A stretch of DNA of 64,000 nucleotides from Candidatus Bathyarchaeia archaeon (lineage in GTDB: Archaea > Thermoproteota > Bathyarchaeia > Bathyarchaeales > Bathycorpusculaceae): the NCBI GenBank assembly GCA_030019335.1, contig JASEET010000004.1, positions 1-64,000 on the forward strand, given 5' to 3'. Shown in pieces: positions 21,096-30,899 of the stretch (its first letter is position 1; each line of letters opens with the position of its first letter). The translations under genes were made by a program, and so were the position numbers. The notes beneath the pieces are model-generated. The model ran no database searches. It worked only from the letters and a program-made list of their open reading frames with translations, and was not told the origin of the DNA.

Positions 21096-21385
21096 GTGGA
21101 TGCGACTTCCTGCCAGGCGTGGCAGGCTTAGAAAAAAGAGTAGAATTGAATTTAGAAGCTTTTAGAAAGCTTAGGTTGTATCAACTTCTGGCGAAATCTC
21201 TCTGAGTAATTGTTGTTCTGCAAGTATTTGACAAACTTTAGTTAAAACACTGTAGTCATCAATCTCTTTCCATAACGTTCTCATTGTCTCAAGAAATTGC
21301 CCTCGGCGTCAATCCGAAGGCATTAGAAAAAAAGGGGGACATAAGCGCTTTCTTGCGCCCATTATATATAGGGTTTTAGGCGACT

Positions 21386-21762
21386 TCCACAAGTCCTACT
21401 TATCTGAGACATTTGTAGGCATACCCTTGCCCGTCTCGAAACATTGAATCTACGTTTGACAATCGCTTTGGGGTCGCTTACTTCAATCCCTAAGGACTCT
21501 CGTGAAGCTGGCCAAAGTGTCCACCCGTCTGGTTGTTACACGCTTAAACCCGTAGGTCTTCACTGCCTCGCAACTCTTAATATGGTTTCACGGGTGGACG
21601 TGCGCAATGCCAGAGAAGTCAGTCTGCGGGTCCTCTCGCTCGTGGGCTGGTCCGCCGACGTCATTGCCGGGGCCCGCTAACCCGCCGCTGGATTTAGCTT
21701 ACGGGAAGGCGAGGTTCGGCTCGGATCCCCCGTAGTCCTTCCGCTGGGCTAAAAAACCATCA
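21386..21762. ncRNA. Candidate structured noncoding RNA (unidentified)
   Basis: ORF-poor GC-rich block in AT-rich surroundings; perfect arms GTCCACCCGT…ACGGGTGGAC, GCGGGTCC/GGGCCCGC, TACGGG…CCCGTA; TATA-like ATTATATATAGG upstream on +. Confidence 0.35.
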
Positions 21763-22281
21763 AGTTATATTTTACGGGCATTATAATTAAGACGTAAATG
21801 GCTAAAAATCAGTTTGATTTTTAAAAACGGCTTGTTTTAAGGGCTTCTTTTACTTTCTGGCAAAAGACGGTTTTCACGCCGAAACGTGATATTTTAGTTT
21901 AGGATTTTTGGAAATTCACGCGGAAATTAGGCAAAGTTTATTAAAGTTTCATTTTTAGGCTTAGGCAGAAGTTTATATAAAACTGACCTTCCTCGAAAGT
22001 TTAACATGAAATTAGCGGATTTTTAGCTTTTTTATGTGAAAGTTATGTTGGAAATTAAGCTTAAAATTCACATGAAGAGAATAAAAATTAATGTTATTTT
22101 ATATACTGAAAACTCGCAGTTGAACTTTTTCCATGTACCTATATAAAGGGCTTTAAAAAGCAAACTGGAAAAGGCTTCTTTTTTAAAAGGAGTCTTTAAT
22201 CAACCTTTTTCACGTATTGGTCAATTACGGCGCCACATTCGCGCGCGCGTGTAAGTTGTTGTTTAGTGCGTGTTGAAAGTG

Positions 22282-23505
22282 TCAAAAAAGAAGATGACGA
22301 CTGCCGCCGCTCAACCCGCCTTGCGAACCTATACATACTGTGCCGTCGGTGTAGGTGTTATCGGCGATGTCGATTTCACCGCTGACAACGCTGGCTATTG
22401 CGCTTATTGTACAATAGCCTGAGAGTCCTGTTGTGTCCCAAGTGAACGTTATGGTTGTTGAGGCTCCGCTAGCCAAAGTTACGGTTTCCGTTCCAATGAC
22501 TGGGTCCACACGTAGTGTATAGGATGCATTGACGGTAAAGGTCTCTGTGAAGTCGCCTTGGTTTTCAACGGTAACATAAATGTAAACGATTTCTCCAGGC
22601 GTCACTGAGGTTTTAGATGATGTGACGTTTATTATGGCTATGTCATGGATAGGGGTGGTTAACAGGATCGTGCCATCTATAAGGGTGTTGTCGGCTGTAT
22701 CTGTTTCTCCAGAAACTATATCGGCTATTGCCTTAATCGTGTAGTTTCCAGCAGAAACGCCTGTAGTGTTCCAACTGAAGGTTAACGTTGTGTTGGCGTC
22801 AGCAGCCAAGTTGTTGACGGCTTGAGTTTCGATGCTCACGTTGTCATATTGAGCTGTTACGTTGAAGGTTTCGGTTTCCGTTCCTTCGTTCTTTGCGACC
22901 ACAGTGATGTCAACGATTTCTCCAACAACTACAACGGTCTTAGAAGTTGTGACACTTGTAATGGCGACATCCCGAACAATGGTCCTAAAGTTGCCGTCAA
23001 TTGTTGTGTGGGTTATTGATTGTTCGCTTGAGTTGACAAGTTTCGTGTCATATAGGTCTAAAACACATTCTCCTTGTGCTTCAACATAGAACTTAACAGT
23101 GGCTAATATTCCGTTGCCGCTCACTCCGGGCACGTTGCCCAAAAGTGTACAGTCAACGATCATGTAGCCCTCTGTGTTGTTTATTTTAAACGTAAAAAAG
23201 GTGTTACCCCCCTGCTTTAGGAATGGCCCTTCCAAAACATTCTTAGCGTCTAAAAGTGTGCTGTTCCATCTCAATTTGAACTCCCAGCCATAGAGATCAG
23301 TGACATCAGAAATGCTTATGTTAATTGTAAAATTTTGGCCGACTGTTCCTGTGCTTGTCTGTGGATCTACATAAATTGTCGCAGTAGAAGAACTGGTGTT
23401 AACGCCGACTATGGTTTTGTAAGCGACTATTCCTAGTAACGGAAATGACAATGCAAAAAGAAAAATAAATGGAATGATTCTCTTTTGCATCATATCACCA
23501 TTCAT
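22282..23505 (-). CDS. Secreted cohesin-domain protein with two CARDB-like repeats
   Basis: Signal peptide; VGQNFTINISISDVTDLYGWEFKLRWNSTLLDAKNV… cohesin; ITVVAKNEGTETETFNVTAQYDN CARDB. Confidence 0.82.
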   Translation of the reverse strand: MNGDMMQKRIIPFIFLFALSFPLLGIVAYKTIVGVNTSSSTATIYVDPQTSTGTVGQNFTINISISDVTDLYGWEFKLRWNSTLLDAKNVLEGPFLKQGGNTFFTFKINNTEGYMIVDCTLLGNVPGVSGNGILATVKFYVEAQGECVLDLYDTKLVNSSEQSITHTTIDGNFRTIVRDVAITSVTTSKTVVVVGEIVDITVVAKNEGTETETFNVTAQYDNVSIETQAVNNLAADANTTLTFSWNTTGVSAGNYTIKAIADIVSGETDTADNTLIDGTILLTTPIHDIAIINVTSSKTSVTPGEIVYIYVTVENQGDFTETFTVNASYTLRVDPVIGTETVTLASGASTTITFTWDTTGLSGYCTISAIASVVSGEIDIADNTYTDGTVCIGSQGGLSGGSRHLLF

Positions 23506-23580
23506 CCATGCTTATCTGATCTTCGACTATCTTATTTACTTTATTTCTTTCCTGAAAAAGGGGAAAAGAGGAGGGAGAAG

Positions 23581-24396
23581 TTAGTATTCTTCTCCCAGAT
23601 TGGCTGCGATGGTTGTTAAGTCACCGAGGCCTATTTCGAAATCGAAATCGAAGTCCATGCTGAAGTTGAAGTTCATTATTCCAGGTGTGGATCCATAGGC
23701 TCGGGCTACATGTACTAGATCCCAAATATCAACGCAGTTGTCCATTTGTCCCATCGGTCCAGTTACATCGCCTATAGGAATTGGCTTCGCTGAGGTTATG
23801 TAATAGAACATGACTGTGCCGCCGATCGATGGTACGCCCGTAATTTCTATGGTGAAATCGGTCCAGTTACCAGTCACAGACAGTTCTCCAGCTGCATCGT
23901 TCACGATCACTTCCATCGTCATGGTGAAGTTCCCATCGATATACTCAAACGTAAATTTGTTGACGTCCCAAATGCCTGAAATGTAAAGGTCTATGATCTC
24001 TGTGTAGTTGAGTTCTATTAGTGAAGCGTTGACCAACCTAGCCGCATAGAAGGAGTATGTAAAGCTCATACCTAGCCCTTCCCCGGGTGGCGATAGAGTC
24101 AATGGAATCCAGAAAGCGTGCGCTTGTGCCCATTCCCCAACCTTAGCGTAGGCACCGCACCAACCATAAGCCACGGATTCGCTGCCATACTGATTAATGT
24201 TGCCCTGCATCATAACCCAAGTCGCTGTCGTTGGCTGAGCCAAAGTAGGAGCCATTGCCACTAAAGTCATCAGAAGGACGCTCACCGAAATTACTTTTTT
24301 CATTTTTCGTTTCTCTCCCATATTTTCTGCTCTAAACACTTGGAAAAGCGAAATATAAACCTTTTCTAGCCGCTTTTTGAGAATTACCTTTGGCAA
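23581..24396 (-). CDS. Secreted protein with C-terminal dockerin-like domain
   Basis: GDVTGPMGQMDNCVDIWDLVHVARAYGSTPG…FEIGLGDLTTIAANLG resembles paired dockerin calcium loops; start probably internal (MKKVISVSVLL). Confidence 0.7.
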   Translation of the reverse strand: MPKVILKKRLEKVYISLFQVFRAENMGEKRKMKKVISVSVLLMTLVAMAPTLAQPTTATWVMMQGNINQYGSESVAYGWCGAYAKVGEWAQAHAFWIPLTLSPPGEGLGMSFTYSFYAARLVNASLIELNYTEIIDLYISGIWDVNKFTFEYIDGNFTMTMEVIVNDAAGELSVTGNWTDFTIEITGVPSIGGTVMFYYITSAKPIPIGDVTGPMGQMDNCVDIWDLVHVARAYGSTPGIMNFNFSMDFDFDFEIGLGDLTTIAANLGEEY

Positions 24397-24720
24397 TTGT
24401 TTATTTCAGTTGAAGATCGTTGAAAAGCGTTTATTTTTCTAAAAAATCTATATTTCAGGCTTCCTTATCCTTTTCTAAAAAGCAGGCCACGTCAACTAAA
24501 ATGCAGATTCAGATGGCAAGAAAAATGGCGGTTCATGAAGGTTAATATTTTGGAGGAACCTTTTTTATCATTATTTTACCTACACATTTCTTAAATACAA
24601 TAATCAGTATAAATTCGAATGAAAGAGCTATGACAATAAAACTATACATGTATCCTTTATTCTCTTATTTCTCAGCAGTATTAGACTTGAATATTTCGAG
24701 TATTTATCATTGGACGGACG

Positions 24721-25605
24721 GTGAACACTATTAACAAGAAAAACGTCTTATCGTCCTTAGGGTCAGTTTGTTTGTTATTGGTGATTTTCACCTCGATTGT
24801 GGCAGAACTCTCAGCTTCATCAACTACAACCGTTTACGTGCTTCCTTCTACGAGCATTGTAGCTGTCGGCCAAACTTTCATTGTTGAGATAAAGATATAC
24901 GAAGTTAGTGATCTCTATGGTTGGGAGTTTAGATTAAGATGGAATCCCAATCTTTTAGATGTTGTTGACGTTACTGAGGGAAACTTCCTTAAGCAGGGCG
25001 GCGATACCTTTTTCGCTAAGAAAGCGAACAATACAGCTGGCAACATTCTTGTTGACTGTACACTTTTGGGCAACGTGCCCGGAGTGAGCGGCAACGGAAC
25101 GCTGGCGACTGTTGAATTCTACGCAGAAGTCCAAGGAGAAAGCATTTTAGACCTCTATGAAACGACATTGATCAGCTCGCTTGAACAACCGATCACTCAT
25201 ACAGCTAACGACGGCAACGTCAGTACTGAACCTAAAGCGGTGGGCATCACGGATATGCTAAAGCCATATGTCCCAATTATTGTTGCCCTAATTGCCCTCG
25301 CTGGAATAGGCTCTACCAGCCTATGGTTCTTCAAATTCAGAAAGAAAGAGAAGAGAGAAGTTGTCGGTGCTGTTCCACATGTTCCAACAGTCACATTTGA
25401 AATCGAGGATGATGAGGAGAAAGTGGTTACTTTGCTCAAATCTGCAGGCGGGCGTTTATACCAGTCGACCATAGCCAACCAGTGTAGATTTTCAAGGTCA
25501 AAGACCAGCAAGCTTTTAACATCGATGGAAAGTAGGGGAAGGATCAGAAGGGAAAAAAGGGGAAGAGAGAAGGTGGTAACACTAATAGATGAAGCAGAAG
25601 GTTAA
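24721..25605 (+). CDS. Membrane-anchored cohesin protein with cytoplasmic winged-helix domain
   Basis: Cohesin (VGQTFIVEIKIYEVSDLYGWEFRLRWNPNLLDVVDV), TM (YVPIIVALIALAGIGSTSLWFF), then EEKVVTLLKSAGGRLYQSTIANQCRFSRSKTSKLLTSMESRGRIRREKRGREKVVTL wHTH. Confidence 0.82.
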   Translation: MNTINKKNVLSSLGSVCLLLVIFTSIVAELSASSTTTVYVLPSTSIVAVGQTFIVEIKIYEVSDLYGWEFRLRWNPNLLDVVDVTEGNFLKQGGDTFFAKKANNTAGNILVDCTLLGNVPGVSGNGTLATVEFYAEVQGESILDLYETTLISSLEQPITHTANDGNVSTEPKAVGITDMLKPYVPIIVALIALAGIGSTSLWFFKFRKKEKREVVGAVPHVPTVTFEIEDDEEKVVTLLKSAGGRLYQSTIANQCRFSRSKTSKLLTSMESRGRIRREKRGREKVVTLIDEAEG

Positions 25606-25617
25606 GGATGTGAGAAA

Positions 25618-26604
25618 ATGAGAGACGCATCATTCCAATCTTCCTCATATACAACAGGAAAAACACTTTTACACATCATGCTCCTACTAATACTTCTTTC
25701 AATTCAAGTAACTAGGGCTAAAGCACCCGCAGAGACCATAGTAGAGGTGGAACCATACGCAAGCACCGCACAAGTAGGGGGATCCTTCACCGTCAACATC
25801 ACTCTTGCGGATGTCCAAAATCTTTACGGCGTTGAGGTTATCCTCCACTGGAACGCATCCATTCTGCAGGTCGTGGCCGTGGATGTTCGGCTGGGGTTTG
25901 AATCCCATTCAGACGGAGTTTTACACGAACCTATTTTCACCGCGAAAAACGAAACAATTCAAGAAGAAGGCAAATATCTCCTCGCGAGCACGTCTACAGC
26001 TCCGGCACCTCCGTTTAATGGTAGCGGAAACATCGTTAGAATTACGTTTAACGTAACCAACGTTGGAGATTCTAGACTAAATTTAGAAACTAAGCTTTAT
26101 GACTGGCCCCCACCAGACAGGGAGCCCCGTATTTCGCGACCGATTGAACACACCACAATTGATGGCTTCTTTGACATGACTGCTCCAACAATTGGCATTC
26201 CAACTCGCACCCCTAGCGACTATGTCCTACCCGAACAATCCGTTAAAGTTTCAGTCAACGTTACAGATTCTGCGAGTGGGGTAAAAAATGTCACACTTCT
26301 CTACACGCTAAACAACGGGTCTACATGGGAAGAGTTGATCATGTATTATAATTCTTCGACAGGCTTTTATGCCACAATTCCAGGACAGCAAGCAGAAACA
26401 TGGGTGAAGTTCAAAATCATCGTCTATGACTACGCAGAAAATCTGCAAACCAAAAATGGAGAGGACCCCTATTGTACTTACTTTGTGATCCCGGAATTTT
26501 CGCATACAACAATTCTGCTGCTGTTTATGGCTCTCACAATCTTTGCCATCGTCTTATCAAACAAAATTTTAGCAGAGGAAAAGTTAACTGGATATGCAGG
26601 TTGA
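25618..26604 (+). CDS. Cohesin-domain surface protein with C-terminal TM anchor
   Basis: VGGSFTVNITLADVQNLYGVEVILHWNASILQVV; C-terminal PEFSHTTILLLFMALTIFAIVL. Confidence 0.8.
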   Translation: MRDASFQSSSYTTGKTLLHIMLLLILLSIQVTRAKAPAETIVEVEPYASTAQVGGSFTVNITLADVQNLYGVEVILHWNASILQVVAVDVRLGFESHSDGVLHEPIFTAKNETIQEEGKYLLASTSTAPAPPFNGSGNIVRITFNVTNVGDSRLNLETKLYDWPPPDREPRISRPIEHTTIDGFFDMTAPTIGIPTRTPSDYVLPEQSVKVSVNVTDSASGVKNVTLLYTLNNGSTWEELIMYYNSSTGFYATIPGQQAETWVKFKIIVYDYAENLQTKNGEDPYCTYFVIPEFSHTTILLLFMALTIFAIVLSNKILAEEKLTGYAG

Positions 26605-26609
26605 ACACG

Positions 26610-27675
26610 ATGAATAAGAAAACTATCCTTGTTATTGCTTTTTTGGTTGTACTATCGACGGCGCTTATCTATGTAATTATAAAGGGAAGCTACTTATCTG
26701 TAACCCATGACATAGCAGTTGTTAGCGTTACCCCCTCTGAGACTGAGATTTATACTGGAAACATTGTCAACATCACCGTCATCATAAAGAATGAAGGAAG
26801 TCAAACTGAAACTTTCAATGTAACTTCATACCACAACAACATTGTCATAGAAACCCAAACAGTTACCAGTCTTGTCGATCGATCGATCGATCGTGAGAGT
26901 GAAACCAACAGAAATAGCAACGCTCTATGTCAATCCTTTTATGAGCATGGCGGGAGTCGGGCAGAACTTTACGATTAACATAAACATTTCCGGTGTTGTG
27001 GACCTTTACGGGTGGGAGTTCAAATTGAGATGGAACTCCACTCTTTTGGATGCCGTTAATGTTGTTGAGGGGTCTTTTCTCAAGCAAGGCGGCAATACTC
27101 TTTTCATTACGCCTACAATAAACAACACGGAGGGCTACATGATCGTTGACTGTACGCTTTTAGGAGACATCCCGGGAGTAAGTGGCAACGGAACACTAGC
27201 AACCGTTGAATTTCATGTTAAAACCGTTGGAGAATGCACATTAGACCTTTATGACACTATCCTCGTGAGCTCAGCTGAACAGCCAATCCCGCATACAGCC
27301 ATTGACGGTTACTACTACACGTTAGTGCGTGATGTTGCTGTTATAAACCTTGTAGCCTCGGCGACGACAGTTAACGTAACGGTTGAAAACCAAGGCAATC
27401 AGTATACAGAAACTTTCAACGTCAGCACATACTACACCCTTCTAACTGATCCATTAATTGGAACCCAAACTGTAACCTTGGAGCCTGGAGCAAACGCCAC
27501 GTTAGTCTTCACGTGGACGCCCCCCACTTGTGGAAGATATGAGATACACGCTGAAGCAAGTATAGTTCCTGGCGAGGTTGATACAACAGATAACGTCCGC
27601 ACACTTATCATATATATCAGTGGCGGGAGTTCAGGTGGGTCTAGTGTCGGTGGATGTAGAGGAATGTTGCAGTAA
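26610..27675 (+). pseudogene. CARDB-cohesin-CARDB surface protein, out of frame at a (TCGA)n tract
   Basis: ORF with MNKKTILVIAFLVV… signal/CARDB and ORF 26872-27675 (cohesin-CARDB) abut at TCGATCGATCGATCGATCG; loss of one 4-nt unit joins them. Confidence 0.75.
26875..26893 (+). repeat. Tetranucleotide microsatellite (TCGA)4.75
   Basis: tcgatcgatcgatcgatcg read directly. Confidence 0.98.
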
Positions 27676-27736
27676 AACAAAGTTTAGACTCTTTAACTCT
27701 TTATAGAAGGTTAGCGGGCGCTTCAGTTTGCTTAGG

Positions 27737-28080
27737 GAATGTATGGTAGTTCAACTGTTACTTTGTGGTCATAAGATTTTTTCGGAACGTTCTCTGCAAA
27801 AATTATTATGGTAATGGTGTAGTTTCGGGTGTAATTATACTCGAGACTGTTATGGTCAGGGTTTATTTTGTTTTTCTCCTACTTCAAGCTTGGTAAGGTT
27901 TCTGTCATATTTGTTCGTTCCGCTTTGGGATATTGTAAAGCCCGTTGGTGCTGTCAAACTCATGGTAACATTTTTCGCTCCCGATTTTCTTCCCAATGCC
28001 TCCGATAGAATCGCCTGCTGTACATTCTGACCCTCAATTTCGCCGTCTCAAGAGAGGGTTGTTCGTCCGCCATTCAGCCG
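27737..28080 (-). pseudogene. Degraded secreted protein C-terminus
   Basis: Reverse frames: EGQNVQQAILSEALGRKSGAKNVTMSLTAPTGFTISQSGTNKYDRNLTKLEVGEKQNKP*, and in another frame HNSLEYNYTRNYTITIIIFAENVPKKSYDHKVTVELPYIP*. Confidence 0.5.
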
Positions 28081-28099
28081 TTCCACCTTGATGGGTTTG

Positions 28100-29143
28100 T
28101 TAAGCCTTTGTTGTGTATTGGTATTTTGTGTTGTTGTCAATTATGTAGAAGATGTGTTCTTTTCCGTCTGTTGCGTGCAGTATTGGTCTTGCGAGGATTT
28201 CCGCTGTTTTTGCGAGGCCTTCAAGCGTTTCCATGTTTATTGTTGTTTCTGTTTCTGGTGGTTTCTGCGTTGTTCTGGCTATTAGCTCCTTGTATGGGGC
28301 CATGAGCTTTTCTATGACCTTTGCGGGAGGGGCTGCTGGCTTGTATCTGATGTACAGGAATGCTGAGATTGCGAGGGCTATCGCTGTTGATGCCGTCGCC
28401 ATGTAAGAGAGTGTTCTTTGAAATCCTACTCCTGGCAGCGGGATTTGGTGTGTTTCTGTTATTTCGCCGGGTTTTGTCTGCTGTGGGTTTTCGATGGCTA
28501 TGTAGTTGCCCTTTTCAGCCTCTGTTTTGAACGCTACAGTTAGCTCTGGGGTGAAGGCTTCGTCTATGGTTTTGACCGTGGTTTGTGTGGTTACGTTGGC
28601 TACCACGTGGATCTTTGGTTTTATGTTTATGTTGTATGTTGTGGAGCGGGTTCCGGTTTCTTTGTCAATAATATCGATGATTTCTTTTATTTTTGTGCCG
28701 TTAATTTGCATGCTGAAGTTTAAGGCGCCGCTTAGTCGAAGGATTTCCTGAGCCTCAGTGCTTGACAGTGTTTTTGGGGGCCATTTCCCAGGTGATTCAA
28801 GCAGTATGGCGATTTCTGGGTGTATTATGGCGATTGAGGGTTTTGGGTCGCATTTGAACGTGTATGTGAAGGTTAGGTTTATCTGGTTTACTATGGCTGT
28901 GTAGAGGGTGCCTTCGCCCGGTGTTAATGTTGTTTTGTTGTAGATTATGTTTGGCTTAAGCTCGGCTATATAGTCATATGTTCCCGCGTGCTGATATGTG
29001 CACAGAGTTTCTGTTTGGGTTTCAGATGTTGGAAGCTGATGCGTGTAATAAATGCTTAGGGCTGATATGGCGGCTGAACATGCAAATATTATGAGCAGGA
29101 TTTTTGCGATTTATCCCACGTTGATTCGGTTAAGTCTGGGCAT
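28100..29143 (-). pseudogene. DUF5305-like membrane protein with in-frame TAA at codon 11
   Basis: MPRLNRINVG*IAKILLIIFACSAAISALSIYYTHQLPTSETQTETLCTYQHAGTYDYIAELKPNIIYNKTTLTPGEGTLYTAIVNQINLTFTYTF…MQINGTKIKEIIDIIDKETG…; no other stop down to 28100. Confidence 0.65.
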
Positions 29144-29226
29144 GATTTAGCCTCAGTTTTTCTGATGTCATTTAAAGGTGTCGTTTGTTAAATAAAAAGC
29201 ATATTCTAATGTTGAATATGTTTCGT
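29141..29226 (+). repeat. Direct repeat copy 1 flanking the TA module
   Basis: catgatttagcctcag…gtttgttaaataaaaagcatattct…gaatatgtttcg, shared with 30021-30105. Confidence 0.9.
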
Positions 29227-29276
29227 GGTTTGGCTGTCGAGTTGATACGACAAAACAATAATTGCAAGGATTATTT

Positions 29277-29732
29277 CTAAAGAAGGCTTTCAGGTTGAAT
29301 TCTTTTCACATATGGAATTTTATCGAAGTCTTTGTCATAGCTTATTATATTCTCTATTCTGTTTTCTTTCATGGCTTGCAAAGCTAACGCGTCATCAAAG
29401 TCTAAGTCATAATTTTTCATGTGATTTGTAGCCACGATTCTGTCTAATAACGAGGAGAAGTGGACGCGGAGTCCCTTATAGCCAAGGAGACTTGAAAGAA
29501 GCGTTCTAATTTCACCCCACTTCTTCCCATAGTTTTCCATGATGATCACAATAGTATCAATAGCGAAATCGACAAGTAGACCCTCCAGTTCCCCGAGATG
29601 AAATTTTCTGAGAACCCTTTCACAAACATCAGCTTTTTTCTGCTCTAATTCTACTTCGAGGAAAACGTTGGCATCCACCAGATATTTAGCCTTTTGTAAT
29701 TGCTTTGACTGCCCTAATTTTTCTGGCTTCAT
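29277..29732 (-). CDS. PIN-domain toxin (VapC-like)
   Basis: KYLVDANVFLEVELEQKKADVCERVL…DFDDALALQAMKENRIENIISYDKDFDKI. Confidence 0.88.
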   Translation of the reverse strand: MKPEKLGQSKQLQKAKYLVDANVFLEVELEQKKADVCERVLRKFHLGELEGLLVDFAIDTIVIIMENYGKKWGEIRTLLSSLLGYKGLRVHFSSLLDRIVATNHMKNYDLDFDDALALQAMKENRIENIISYDKDFDKIPYVKRIQPESLL

Positions 29733-29979
29733 GTTGAAGTTCTACTCCACTTTTCTTTATGCCGGCAAGCATACCTCTAATTGCGCCTACAGGGTCTTCA
29801 GGAACATTAACTTCTTTAAGCATAGCTTCATGCCGCATCATCCACCGCAGAAACGCCTCTTCAGCTGCCTTGCTAAGAGAACCTTTCCCATACCCGTAAA
29901 CCATCATTGCCAGCCGTCTAAACTTTTCCTCAACCTCATCGCGCACGTAAACTTTAATCCCAGCCATCCTAAGCACCAA
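29686..29979 (-). CDS. VapB-like antitoxin
   Basis: Overlaps and precedes the PIN gene; KVYVRDEVEEKFRRLAMMVYGYGKGSLSKAAEEAFLRW. Confidence 0.75.
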   Translation of the reverse strand: MVLRMAGIKVYVRDEVEEKFRRLAMMVYGYGKGSLSKAAEEAFLRWMMRHEAMLKEVNVPEDPVGAIRGMLAGIKKSGVELQHEARKIRAVKAITKG

Positions 29980-30020
29980 AATATTCCAAAAGAAACAAAG
30001 ATATAAAATCCTTTAGGTAG

Positions 30021-30105
30021 CATGATTTAGCCTCAGGTTCTGGCTGTTACTTGGGGATGTTGTTTGTTAAATAAAAAGCATATTCTATTGCTGAATATGT
30101 TTCGG
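30021..30105 (+). repeat. Direct repeat copy 2 flanking the TA module
   Basis: catgatttagcctcagg…tgtttgttaaataaaaagcatattctattgctgaatatgtttcg. Confidence 0.9.
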
Positions 30106-30379
30106 ATTTGAGCAGGCAAAAGATATGTCTCCACTGCTTTATGATGGCATATTCCTTTACTTTTTTGAAACCATCTCTGCATCTATGTCCTTGAGGACGG
30201 ATATGAGGTTTGTTGCTCTGTTGGGTTTTGGTTTATCTTTGCCTTTAACGTGTTTATGATGTGGGAAATTGTTCTATTTTGTGATGAGTTCTCCTTCGGT
30301 TTGCCATTGAAAGCGATACCTCAACTGTTTGTTTCCTTGGGTTTTTGAGTTTGGTTCTATTTCTTGATGAATACTACCT

Positions 30380-30840
30380 TGTCACTTTCGAAAAGGATGT
30401 TGAAACGTTTAGTATGTCTGTTCTGCCTAAAAGGTAGGGTATGTTCTCCCTTTCGGCGAACCCAGCCCTTATCTCAAATTCTTCGTCTCCAATTCTTACT
30501 GTGATTTTATGGATGAAGATTTTTATTTCCTCTCCACCCACTCCTGTAACCACGCTTTCTTGTCCATTTTGAAGCTTTAAACCAAGTATCTCACAGACCG
30601 ATCTTGCTAGGATTGTTATGTCGGCCCCAGAATCGGCGTAGGGCGATACTTGGAACCATTCCCCTCTCTTGTTCTAAGATACATTTCAACAACTGGTCTG
30701 TATACGTATCCAAAAATGCTAGAAGGTTCTTTCTTGTATGGGAAGGAGAGTCTCAAAGGATCAGCGTCTCGCCTAAACCCTCTCAGAAATGGATGGTGCT
30801 CCGAGACCCGAAAGAAAAAGAGTCCATTGAGTTGAAAGAC
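30380..30840 (-). pseudogene. Retropepsin-like aspartic protease, frameshifted
   Basis: Reverse frames: FPYKKEPSSIFGYVYRPVVEMYLRTREG | EWFQVSPYADSGADITILARSVCEILGLKLQNGQESVVTGVGGEEIKI…PYLLGRTDILNVSTSFSK; DSGA catalytic motif. Confidence 0.65.
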
Positions 30841-30899
30841 AGCTTAGTAGATAGGGTTTAGGTTTAGGGGAAGCCTACTCTATAGCATTAGCTAAAGAA

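Noticed and set aside
21082-21127. tRNA 5'-half-like sequence (ggtcctgtggccaagtggatgcgac…) at the integrase 5' end
   Set aside because: D-stem does not pair cleanly, no T-arm follows, and it lies in the integrase reading frame; could not support an att site.
21386-21762. Calling the structured block RNase P RNA or SRP RNA
   Set aside because: Did not find the RNase P GAGGAAAGUC/ACAGAA core or the SRP helix 8 GGAA/AGCAG core on either strand by eye; left as unidentified.
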